Positions 1-5,972 of a stretch of 13,393 nucleotides of DNA are shown in pieces. The DNA comes from Pseudomonadota bacterium (GTDB taxonomy: Bacteria; Myxococcota_A; Bradymonadia; UBA4248). The stretch covers positions 1 through 13,393 of the forward strand of contig WQTY01000016.1 in assembly GCA_009786045.1 (NCBI GenBank), given 5' to 3'. The notes beneath the pieces were generated by a model. It saw nothing but the letters and a program-made list of their open reading frames with translations, searched no databases and had not been told where the DNA came from. Position numbers and translations under genes: made by a program. Numbering within the stretch: the stretch's first letter is position 1; each line of letters begins with the position of its first letter.

Positions 1-50
1 TCGTGGTCATACGCACTCCTGCAAGTTTCTCTCTCGGTTTTCCGGCTTAA
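1..50 (+). CDS. Possible 3' end of a plus-strand gene
   Basis: One plus-strand frame is open from the window edge and stops with TAA at 48-50, two bases before a strong intrinsic terminator. The visible residues read VVIRTPASFSLGFPA. The only support is the position of the stop codon against the terminator. The other two plus frames run through the hairpin and stop later. The family cannot be recognised from 15 residues. If real, this gene converges on the glycosyltransferase gene. Confidence 0.28.
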   Translation, partial: VVIRTPASFSLGFPA

Positions 51-51
51 A

Positions 52-79
52 GCAAATGTCCAATGGACGTTTGCTTTTT
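52..79 (+). terminator. Intrinsic terminator, plus strand
   Basis: A 10-bp stem (GCAAATGTCC with GGACGTTTGC, one G-U pair) closes a three-base AAT loop and is followed directly by TTTTT and then a second T run. This is a classical Rho-independent terminator for transcription entering from the left edge. Read on the minus strand the hairpin lacks a good T tract, so it is a weaker candidate for ending the glycosyltransferase transcript. Confidence 0.75.
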
Positions 80-103
80 CTCGTTTTTGCATCCACAGAT
101 TCG

Positions 104-126
104 TAACGTTTGGCAAATAAACGTTA
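104..126. repeat. Short perfect inverted repeat
   Basis: TAACGTTT (104-111) and AAACGTTA (119-126) form a perfect 8-bp inverted repeat around a 7-base spacer. It lies in the gap between the plus-strand terminator and the end of the glycosyltransferase gene. It could be an operator or an RNA hairpin in the 3' region of the minus-strand transcript. No T run follows, so it is not a classical terminator. Confidence 0.4.
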
Positions 127-145
127 TTAACAAAGAAGACCGAGC

Positions 146-186
146 ACCACGTTCGAGGAGAAGGATAATTCAACGATGAACGTGGT
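146..186. repeat. Inverted repeat downstream of glycosyltransferase gene
   Basis: ACCACGTTC (146-154) and GAACGTGGT (178-186) are perfect 9-base inverted copies separated by 23 bases. They lie about 30 bases beyond the glycosyltransferase stop codon. A 3' hairpin or a protein-binding site is possible. No gene is seen in the rest of 80-216. Confidence 0.4.
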
Positions 187-216
187 AGCAAATTAAGCAC
201 TGAAGGTGCCTGCGCT

Positions 217-1374
217 TTATAAACGCTTTTTCTCTGAGATCACTTCATCGTAGTGTTGTTCCAGAGCGGCAATGCGATCTTCCAGGCGGTATTCATTCTC
301 CATTTTTTTGCGTGCAGCCACCCCCATCTGATGCCTCAGATCGGAATTGTTCACCAGGGACAAGATTCTGTCTGCAATGAGTTCTGGCGAGTGCTCTGGC
401 ACCAGGAAGCCTGTTTTCTCATCTTCGATAATTTCTGGAATACCCCCGTGATAGGTGCCGATGACGGGAACATATCTGGCACCAGCTTCTTTGGCGACAA
501 GGATACCACTTTCGCGATCACCATTTTTGGCAATCACACTTGGTGCAAGCAAAATATCACTGTTCAGAATGTGCTCAAAGACGGCTTCCTGAGATAAAGG
601 CTTAAGAAACACCACATTATTCTGCAGAGATTTACGTTTTACGATGGCACGACACAATGGCAACAGCTCCCCATCACCAATGAGTGTGAGCACAAGATCG
701 AAGGGTTTGTTCTGAGATTCGCAGCGCTGTTTGAGCAGCGCCATGGCATGGATTGAATCAATAAAACCTTTCTTTTCCACAAATCGACCTACCTGAATGA
801 GCCTCTTGCCAGTCCGTGCTGGAATGTCAACTTCTGGGATGGTCACGCCCAGTCGCCATGTAAAAACTTTTTCTGGCGGAGCCCCTAAACCAACAAGCAT
901 TTTGTGCAGCTCATCACTTGCCGCAAGGAATCTGTCGACACGACGAAACATCCATTTACTCAACAACCAATAACGCCAATAAGCAGGCCAAAACCGGCGA
1001 GGCGTACAAAGGAGAGGGACATCATAACCATGAAAAGTGACAACAAGCGGTAAACCCATACATTGAGCATGGGGGAGCGCATAAATGCTGCCAGGACCAA
1101 AGTGTGCGGCAATGAGATCATATTGCCCACTCTGCATCAATGCTCGGCGAGTCGGCGATACGAGAAAACTTTCGCAAGCTAGTTTTTCAATACGCTGCGA
1201 CAGCGTGCTGCCAAAGGTATACACGGGTTCGTAGGGAAAGCGCTCCTCGTGACAGCGCTGCATGGCAAAGACTTCTGCCGTATATCGACTCAGTGTCCTA
1301 ACCTCATCATATACGAATGTCTGAGAATATGGACAAAACTGTGTGCTGAAGAGCGCAACTTTTCGTTTCTGCAT
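217..1374 (-). CDS. GT4-type glycosyltransferase (GT-B fold)
   Basis: This 385-residue protein probably transfers a sugar from a nucleotide-sugar donor in exopolysaccharide, O-antigen or glycolipid assembly at the cytoplasmic membrane. The N-terminal acceptor half carries TFHGYDV (113-119), a motif common in GT4 enzymes. The C-terminal donor half begins at a GRFVEKKG motif (196-203), where the R and K contact donor phosphates in the family. The E-x7-E pair is E288 and E296 in ESGILVAKE. Length fits the family. The start is placed at 1374 because GGAG lies six bases upstream; upstream in-frame ATGs at 1434 and 1386 exist, but the one at 1434 has no Shine-Dalgarno site. The N-terminus resembles WcaL/AmsK-like enzymes, but donor and acceptor cannot be read from sequence. 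It is separated from glyA by over 400 bases, so it probably has its own promoter. Confidence 0.9.
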   Translation of the reverse strand: MQKRKVALFSTQFCPYSQTFVYDEVRTLSRYTAEVFAMQRCHEERFPYEPVYTFGSTLSQRIEKLACESFLVSPTRRALMQSGQYDLIAAHFGPGSIYALPHAQCMGLPLVVTFHGYDVPLLCTPRRFWPAYWRYWLLSKWMFRRVDRFLAASDELHKMLVGLGAPPEKVFTWRLGVTIPEVDIPARTGKRLIQVGRFVEKKGFIDSIHAMALLKQRCESQNKPFDLVLTLIGDGELLPLCRAIVKRKSLQNNVVFLKPLSQEAVFEHILNSDILLAPSVIAKNGDRESGILVAKEAGARYVPVIGTYHGGIPEIIEDEKTGFLVPEHSPELIADRILSLVNNSDLRHQMGVAARKKMENEYRLEDRIAALEQHYDEVISEKKRL

Positions 1375-1434
1375 TGTGTGCTCCATGTGTCTGACAAACT
1401 GACTATGAACATGATCATGGCATGCCACCTTCAT

Positions 1435-1605
1435 TGTGAAAGCAGTATTCTTGCCACTTTACGCGACACTACAAAGAATCATTGCCAGTGTCATCTGCAT
1501 TTTTGCACATATCGCGCCCTGAATTGTCCTCAATTTTCTATTTTACGATGAACAGATCCTGCCGGGAAGGCAAGATCTCTCCCATAAAATAAACGAGCGG
1601 GGCGT
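1435..1605. other. Intergenic stretch upstream of glycosyltransferase
   Basis: No gene is seen here. The one clear structure is an inverted repeat at 1554-1578 (AGATC-c-TGCC, loop GGGAA, GGCA-a-GATCT) with one internal mismatch. On the minus strand it is followed by an A/T-rich stretch including GTAAAATAG and TTGAGGACAATTC, a plausible but unproven place for the glycosyltransferase promoter. No confident -35/-10 pair could be set. Confidence 0.4.
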
Positions 1606-1678
1606 TGCGGGGTGTCCCCGCACAGGGGGTAGCCGCGTATCGGCATTTGCCGATAGCGGCGCAGGGGGATTCCCCCTC
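1606..1678 (+). repeat. Multi-hairpin intergenic repeat, copy A
   Basis: Three hairpins follow one another on the plus strand: TGCGGGG-tgt-CCCCGCA (1606-1622), a long stem from GCCGCGTATCGGCA to TGCCGATAGCGGC (1632-1660), and GGGGG-att-CCCCC (1664-1676). The linkers are AGGGGGTAG and GCGCAGGGGGA. The same order and linkers recur in inverted orientation at 3976-4068, and in part at 13328-13393. Conserved structure with variable loops suggests a dispersed REP/MITE-like element. No coding potential is seen. Confidence 0.75.
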
Positions 1679-1781
1679 CGTATGAAAAACTATCACAAGG
1701 GGCAAAACTTTTATCCGAAGGCAACAACGGTTGCGCCTGCTTGCACAGCCACAAACAATACACTTTGCTCTCTACCCACAA

Positions 1782-1827
1782 GCAATGCGCAGCATTGCAG
1801 GGGGTGTGGGGGAACGAGTTCCCCCAC
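1782..1827. repeat. Tandem hairpins just downstream of glyA
   Basis: Two perfect hairpins stand side by side: GCAATGC-gca-GCATTGC (1782-1798) and GTGGGGGAA-cgag-TTCCCCCAC (1806-1827), joined by AGGGGGT. They start within 11 bases of the glyA stop. The G5/C5 stem and AGGGGG linker resemble copy A, so this may be a diverged relative. On the minus (glyA) strand the T run precedes the hairpin, so it is not a normal intrinsic terminator; a 3'-end stabilising role is possible. Confidence 0.55.
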
Positions 1828-1837
1828 AAAAAAAACT

Positions 1838-3061
1838 CTAATGCCGGTTCGGATAGGCACTCAGAAAATTGTGTATGGAGGCCGCAATGCGCTGATGCGT
1901 AGCCGCATCTTCCGGCGCATCCAGCACCTCAACGATCCAGTCTGCAATGCGTATCATCTCGGCTTCCTTCAGCCCGCGCGTGGTCAAACTTGGCGTACCC
2001 AACCGAATGCCGCTTGGCATTCGGGGTGGATTAGGATCATAGGGAATCGCATTGAAGTTGCACACGATGCCCGATTCTTCCAACGCCATGGCCGCACGCT
2101 TTCCATCCACGCCCTTGGGGCGCAGATCCACCACCATCAGATGGCAATCCGTCCCACCGCTCACGATTCTCAGCCCGCGTGATGTCAGCGCCGAGGCCAG
2201 CGCCCGTGCATTGGCCACCATCTGGTGCCCATAGGCTCTAAAGGCTGGTTGCTGGGCTTCGTCCAACGCCACTGCCAAAGCAGCTATCTGATTCATATGC
2301 GGTCCTCCCTGAATCCCGGGGAAAACAGCGCGATCGATTGCCTTCGCATGCTCCGACCTGCACAATATCATTCCGCCCCTTGGCCCGCGAAGCGTCTTGT
2401 GCGTCGTCAAAGTCACCACATCCGCATAGGGTACCGGGTTGGGATAAGCGCCGGCCACCACCAATCCCGCCACATGCGCAATATCCGCTACCAAATACGC
2501 ACCACACTCATCTGCAATCTCACGCAGCCGGGCAAAATCAAGCGCCAAACTGTACGATGTCGTCCCAATAAACAATACCTTCGGTCTGACCTGACGACAT
2601 AATGCTGCAACCTCATCGTAATCAAGATGCTCAGTCTCGCGATTTACCTCAACCTGGTGTGCTTCATACAGCTTGCCGGAAAAATTCACCTTCCAGCCAT
2701 GTGTCAAATGTCCGCCAGAATTCAACCCCAGCCCTACGATCCGATCCCCAACCCCGCACAACGCCATATAAGCTGCCATATTTGCAGGAGACCCACTGTA
2801 ACTCTGAACATTCACATGCCCAGCACCAAACAGTGCCTTCGCTCGGGCACAGGTTAGCTGCTCCAGCGCATCCGTGTGCGCCTGACCCTGATAATACCGT
2901 TTGCCAGGATAGCCCTCAGAATACCTGTTCACAAAACAGCTTCCCAGTGCGGCCAGTACATCGTCCGATACAATATTCTCGCTCGCAATCATTCGAAGCA
3001 CAGACGCCTGCTGAGCACACTCCTTCGCCAAAATCTCACTCACTTCCCGATCTTTCAACAC
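1838..3061 (-). CDS. glyA: Serine hydroxymethyltransferase
   Basis: This PLP enzyme interconverts serine plus tetrahydrofolate with glycine plus 5,10-methylene-tetrahydrofolate in the cytoplasm, supplying one-carbon units. The 407 residues carry SENIVS (27-32), the EGYPGKRYY segment (49-57), GGHLTHG (116-122), DIAHVAG (193-199) and the PLP-binding lysine K222 in TTHKTLRGPRGG. A GTG start at 3061 is chosen because GAGGAG lies seven bases upstream, inside the end of the preceding gene; a longer in-frame extension to 3211 would overlap that gene and reads unlike the family. Only four bases separate the two genes, indicating translational coupling. VQSYSGSPAN, LNSGGHLTHG and GGPHMNQIA look closer to the eukaryotic-like branch than to E. 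coli GlyA, and GQAHTD replaces the usual GCEHVD-like segment. Core catalytic residues look intact. Confidence 0.95.
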   Translation of the reverse strand: MLKDREVSEILAKECAQQASVLRMIASENIVSDDVLAALGSCFVNRYSEGYPGKRYYQGQAHTDALEQLTCARAKALFGAGHVNVQSYSGSPANMAAYMALCGVGDRIVGLGLNSGGHLTHGWKVNFSGKLYEAHQVEVNRETEHLDYDEVAALCRQVRPKVLFIGTTSYSLALDFARLREIADECGAYLVADIAHVAGLVVAGAYPNPVPYADVVTLTTHKTLRGPRGGMILCRSEHAKAIDRAVFPGIQGGPHMNQIAALAVALDEAQQPAFRAYGHQMVANARALASALTSRGLRIVSGGTDCHLMVVDLRPKGVDGKRAAMALEESGIVCNFNAIPYDPNPPRMPSGIRLGTPSLTTRGLKEAEMIRIADWIVEVLDAPEDAATHQRIAASIHNFLSAYPNRH

Positions 3062-3065
3062 GATC

Positions 3066-3923
3066 TCACTCCTCGCCTTTCGGCAAAATACCCAAATCAT
3101 CGGTCCAGCCGACCATGCGCTTTGCCAGACCCAGGAACGCGTCATACAAAGATAAAACATCCCCGTCTTCAGCCAAACTCGCTCGATGCAAAGCAATTGT
3201 CCCGGCATCACGCCGCCGCACTGGCCCCCCCGTCAATGCCTCTGACGGGGAATGCGTTTCAAGTGCAACCAGAGAACCCGCCAACAATCGCCGCACAACG
3301 CCGCGGCTGTCTGCCTCACTGAAACCACACGAACAAAACAACTTTTCTGTGACTTCACATAAAATCAGCGAATAATTTGAACCCAAAACCGCCGCCGCAT
3401 GATAGCGCGCCTTCTGCGCCGGGTCCATGATAACCACATGTCCCCCCAGGCGCGACACAAGCGCCTCCGCTAATGACACGGCTTTCACATCGCCCTCGGC
3501 CGTATGCAAAAGCCCACAGTAATGCGCATAACACGCCGCATCATCGCATGTCGTTTCCGGACATGCTGTGAGCGGATGCAGTGAGCCACAGGCATACCCC
3601 AAATCGCCAAATACCCGGCTTGATACAGCGCCGCTTGTGTGTAAAACAACCGCCTCGGAACAAAGCCTGTCCTTGAGTGCGTGCGAAACCTCCCCAAGCC
3701 TGTCATCCACGACCGTCACCCAAACCAGGTCAAGCCCGGCCCAAAGCCCTGCCAAAGCCTCCGCACCGACCTCCGAAGCAACCCGACACCCAAAGACTTC
3801 TTCAAATTGCGTCGCCGCCTCGGGCGAAATCTCTACTCCCAAAACAATCTCGTCGCCCAAAAAACGCCCCAATCGAGCTTGAACAAAGCCCATTCGGCCA
3901 CACCCTATCACGCCTATCCGCAT
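3066..3923 (-). CDS. Rossmann-like / DUF2520 oxidoreductase-like protein
   Basis: This 285-residue protein has an N-terminal NAD(P)-type Rossmann fold with GxGxxG at G7, G9 and G12. The family signatures HTSG (95-98) and GSLHPL (113-118) follow, with a C-terminal helical domain containing KARYHAAAVLGSN (171-183). This two-domain layout matches the Rossmann-like plus DUF2520 family, related to pyrroline-5-carboxylate reductase and 6-phosphogluconate dehydrogenase folds. Its substrate is not established. The start at 3923 has GGAG seven bases upstream and puts the glycine motif at the usual distance; an in-frame ATG at 3953 lacks such a site and adds an unlikely arginine-rich leader. The gene ends four bases before the glyA start, so the two are almost surely co-translated. 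Confidence 0.87.
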   Translation of the reverse strand: MRIGVIGCGRMGFVQARLGRFLGDEIVLGVEISPEAATQFEEVFGCRVASEVGAEALAGLWAGLDLVWVTVVDDRLGEVSHALKDRLCSEAVVLHTSGAVSSRVFGDLGYACGSLHPLTACPETTCDDAACYAHYCGLLHTAEGDVKAVSLAEALVSRLGGHVVIMDPAQKARYHAAAVLGSNYSLILCEVTEKLFCSCGFSEADSRGVVRRLLAGSLVALETHSPSEALTGGPVRRRDAGTIALHRASLAEDGDVLSLYDAFLGLAKRMVGWTDDLGILPKGEE

Positions 3924-3975
3924 CCTAAGTCTCCGTGCCAAACCACAGCGCAAAGCGCTCTGCGATTTTGTGCAT

Positions 3976-4068
3976 GCGGGGGAAGCCTCCCCCTACGCCG
4001 CTATGTGCTCGGGCCGGCAAGGCCCTGCGCGCATACGCGTCTACCCCCTCTGCGGGCATTCGCCCGCA
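3976..4068 (-). repeat. Multi-hairpin intergenic repeat, copy B
   Basis: Read on the minus strand this matches copy A hairpin for hairpin: TGCGGGC-gaat-GCCCGCA (4051-4068), a linker with GGGGGTAG, a central imperfect stem that here contains an inner GGGCC/GGCCC hairpin, and GGGGGA-ggct-TCCCCC (3978-3993). It fills the gap between the CIS terminator and the DUF2520 gene. Loops and the central stem differ from copy A, while stems are kept by paired changes, which points to selection on structure or on mobility. Confidence 0.75.
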
Positions 4069-4140
4069 CCCCTCATACCATACTTGTTCTGAGCAGCTAC
4101 AAAAACTCTCTTCCTCAAGTGCTCAAACAAAGACATGCAG

Positions 4141-4169
4141 AATAAAAAAGGCACCCCTTTCGAGGTGCC
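4141..4169 (-). terminator. Intrinsic terminator ending the CIS operon
   Basis: On the minus strand GGCACCTC pairs with GGGGTGCC (8 bp, one U-G pair) around a GAAA tetraloop, followed by TTTTTTATT. It begins 24 bases after the stop codon of the gpD-like gene. Its strength and position mark the 3' end of the CIS transcript and separate it from the DUF2520-glyA pair. Confidence 0.88.
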
Positions 4170-4193
4170 GTCACAAACATGAAAGCAAAAATG

Positions 4194-5291
4194 CTATCGG
4201 CGAGCGTTGCGTTTAATACCAAATGCTGTCCAATAGCCACCACCAGAGCCGCTACCCACTTTCAAGGAGTGCGTTGCATTTGTAACATAGTACTCACCCT
4301 CCATTTCTGAGCCGACATCCAGAAGTGTAATAATCCTGCCACAACTCACATCTGGCTCGCCTTCGCATGAACCTTTGCCAGTTAAAAAGTCATCCGTGCG
4401 CTGATTCAAGATAGACACGGCCAACGCTTTAGCTTCTTCAGCACTGGCAACAGGTTGATCACTTATCTGAATTCTTGTACCAACCCCTTTAGCTGCATCT
4501 TTGGCAAGATCTGGGGCAACATCGCTGCCGCCCATCTGGCCATTAAGATCAGCCTTTGTTGCTGACTCAATGATAGGCTTGGCTGTCCTCGGGCAGTACG
4601 AACGCACTACAACCTCTTCGGGCACATTCATCGTCGTGGCATTAAAATCGCAACGCTGAAGAATACGCGTGTTGTTAGTGGCTTTAGATCCATCCCATCG
4701 AAGGGTTACCCCTGTTTCTACGCGTGAAGGCTTCTTAAATACGAGCTTTTTGCCCTCGACTTTAACCTCAAAGCCAATGCGTTTGGCGCGTTCTTGCAAG
4801 AAAACCAAGTTGCACACATTGTTCTGAACAATGTACTGGTGTACGATTTTGGAGTCCTCTGCGTCACATCCCAAGCCACATTCACCAGCAATAAGCTGGG
4901 CCAAACATGAATCCTTCATTTCTTCAAAAGACCGCTGAAACCGTCCGCGTGTCAACAAATGAAGCCCGTCAAAACCGGTGATAACAAAAATCTTACGCGC
5001 ATACTCTTTACGCTCTATTTTGACGCCTGTTACATCACCTTCAATGAGCTGCGTCAAACCAGTTTCATAGTAACCCAACTTGATGACGCAACGATCACCT
5101 TCTTTAATCTGACCAAACTTTGCCGTAGCAAAAGCGTCATCACCATCGTCGAGGAGAATCTTAAAGGAACTGGCGCCGTCAGAAACCTGATCTACCTCGA
5201 TCGTGGTTACTCGCTGCTTAAGCTTCGGCGACGAAAAGTCGATACCACCTAATTCCAAATAAAAATTTGGAGTTTTAACTTTAGGCGCCAT
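4194..5291 (-). CDS. gpD/VgrG-N-like baseplate hub protein (Afp8-type N-half)
   Basis: This 365-residue protein looks like the gp27-like hub portion of VgrG/Afp8/phage late control gene D, which forms the trimeric ring joining the inner tube to the central spike. Signs are the early PNFYLELGG strand, the EGDRCVIKLGY and EGDVTGVKIE segments, a central NNVCNLVFLQERAKRIGFE region, and the closing EGEYYVTNATHSL strand followed by GYWTAFGIKRNARR. The protein ends where a gp5-type OB fold would begin in a full VgrG, so the needle must be another gene. The start is well set by GGAGG five bases upstream. It has nine cysteines, more than I would expect for this fold. It is the last gene before the operon terminator. 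The family call is by pattern recognition; exact orthology is less sure. Confidence 0.82.
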   Translation of the reverse strand: MAPKVKTPNFYLELGGIDFSSPKLKQRVTTIEVDQVSDGASSFKILLDDGDDAFATAKFGQIKEGDRCVIKLGYYETGLTQLIEGDVTGVKIERKEYARKIFVITGFDGLHLLTRGRFQRSFEEMKDSCLAQLIAGECGLGCDAEDSKIVHQYIVQNNVCNLVFLQERAKRIGFEVKVEGKKLVFKKPSRVETGVTLRWDGSKATNNTRILQRCDFNATTMNVPEEVVVRSYCPRTAKPIIESATKADLNGQMGGSDVAPDLAKDAAKGVGTRIQISDQPVASAEEAKALAVSILNQRTDDFLTGKGSCEGEPDVSCGRIITLLDVGSEMEGEYYVTNATHSLKVGSGSGGGYWTAFGIKRNARR

Positions 5292-5327
5292 AATAACCTC
5301 CGAAAAATACAGGAATTAACCTTTGAA

Positions 5328-5960
5328 TCACTTGTTGCCGTTGCCGTTATTGCCGTTATTGGTGGGAACGTTGAGCGTGACTGGGAACGGTCCAGTTGGA
5401 TTAACATTTTGCTCTCCACAAAGCTTCAAATAGTTCGGGATCGCTGTGAGTTGGGCGGCAGAGGTGACCGCAACCGTCTTACTGCCTGGGCCGCCACCAT
5501 TAGCCACTGCAACAGACACTTCAGTTGCCTGCTTCAAAGCCACAGTGGCTGTTGCACGGCAAGGTCGGCCATCTGGTAGGAACATCGTGTACTTTGTCGC
5601 TACACTGTCGACAACGCCCGTAAACTCCCCTCCAGGTCCATTATACAAGTTCCTGTCATTGCCGTTCCATAACGCCATTACCAATGGAGGACGCCCGAGA
5701 TTCTCATCAACCAACGTCAGTTGCATCAAATCGCCGATGATTGGACGCACATCCTGCTCTTGTTCATAGCGATCAAAGAGAAGCTCGACGCTCATCGTGA
5801 TCGCTTTTCCTGCCGTGAACTGCAATGATGGAAAATTCGTACTGATGCCAGCATTGTCATCGCTCCAGCCTACGGGTTTCGTAAAGCTCAGCTCGCGGGG
5901 GTTAAAATCTGCTTCTATCTGGATACCCGTTTCCATAGAATGAATCGCCATTTTACTCAT
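5328..5960 (-). CDS. CIS tube/adaptor protein, Afp7-like
   Basis: This 210-residue protein matches the CIS_tube/Afp7-type family, thought to sit between the inner tube and the hub. Typical features are DFNPRELSFTK (18-28), LQFTAGKAITMSVELLFD with the following DVRPI, the RPPLVMALW strand, the GEFTGVVDSV segment and YTMFLPDGRPCRA. Family members usually end in a LysM domain. Here the C-terminal part (AAQLTAIPNYLKLCGEQN, then a VTLNVP strand) looks like a shortened or degenerate LysM, ending in an Asn/Gly-rich tail. AGGAGG overlaps the stop codon of the upstream gene, giving a strong, coupled start. The gap to the hub gene is 36 bases. Confidence 0.85.
   Translation of the reverse strand: MSKMAIHSMETGIQIEADFNPRELSFTKPVGWSDDNAGISTNFPSLQFTAGKAITMSVELLFDRYEQEQDVRPIIGDLMQLTLVDENLGRPPLVMALWNGNDRNLYNGPGGEFTGVVDSVATKYTMFLPDGRPCRATATVALKQATEVSVAVANGGGPGSKTVAVTSAAQLTAIPNYLKLCGEQNVNPTGPFPVTLNVPTNNGNNGNGNK
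5332..5361. repeat. Short tandem repeat in the adaptor gene's 3' end
   Basis: The unit TTGCCGTTA (with one shorter TTGCCG copy) repeats at the end of the Afp7-like gene and encodes its Asn-Asn-Gly tail. The period is mostly a multiple of three, so slippage would change tail length without breaking the frame. Confidence 0.6.
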
Positions 5961-5972
5961 TATTCTGCCCTC

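Noticed and set aside
1806..1835. Hairpin plus A run as an intrinsic terminator for glyA
   Set aside because: On the glyA strand the T run comes before the hairpin, not after it, so the order is wrong.
3062..3211. Upstream extension of glyA to an ATG at 3211
   Set aside because: The extra 50 residues overlap the DUF2520 gene, read unlike SHMT, and a GTG with a well-placed GAGGAG gives the normal family start.
2602..3375. 257-codon plus-strand open frame
   Set aside because: It lies antisense to glyA and the DUF2520 gene, reads as Pro/Ser/His/Gln-rich low-complexity protein, and has no family resemblance. The minus-strand frames carry clear family motifs.
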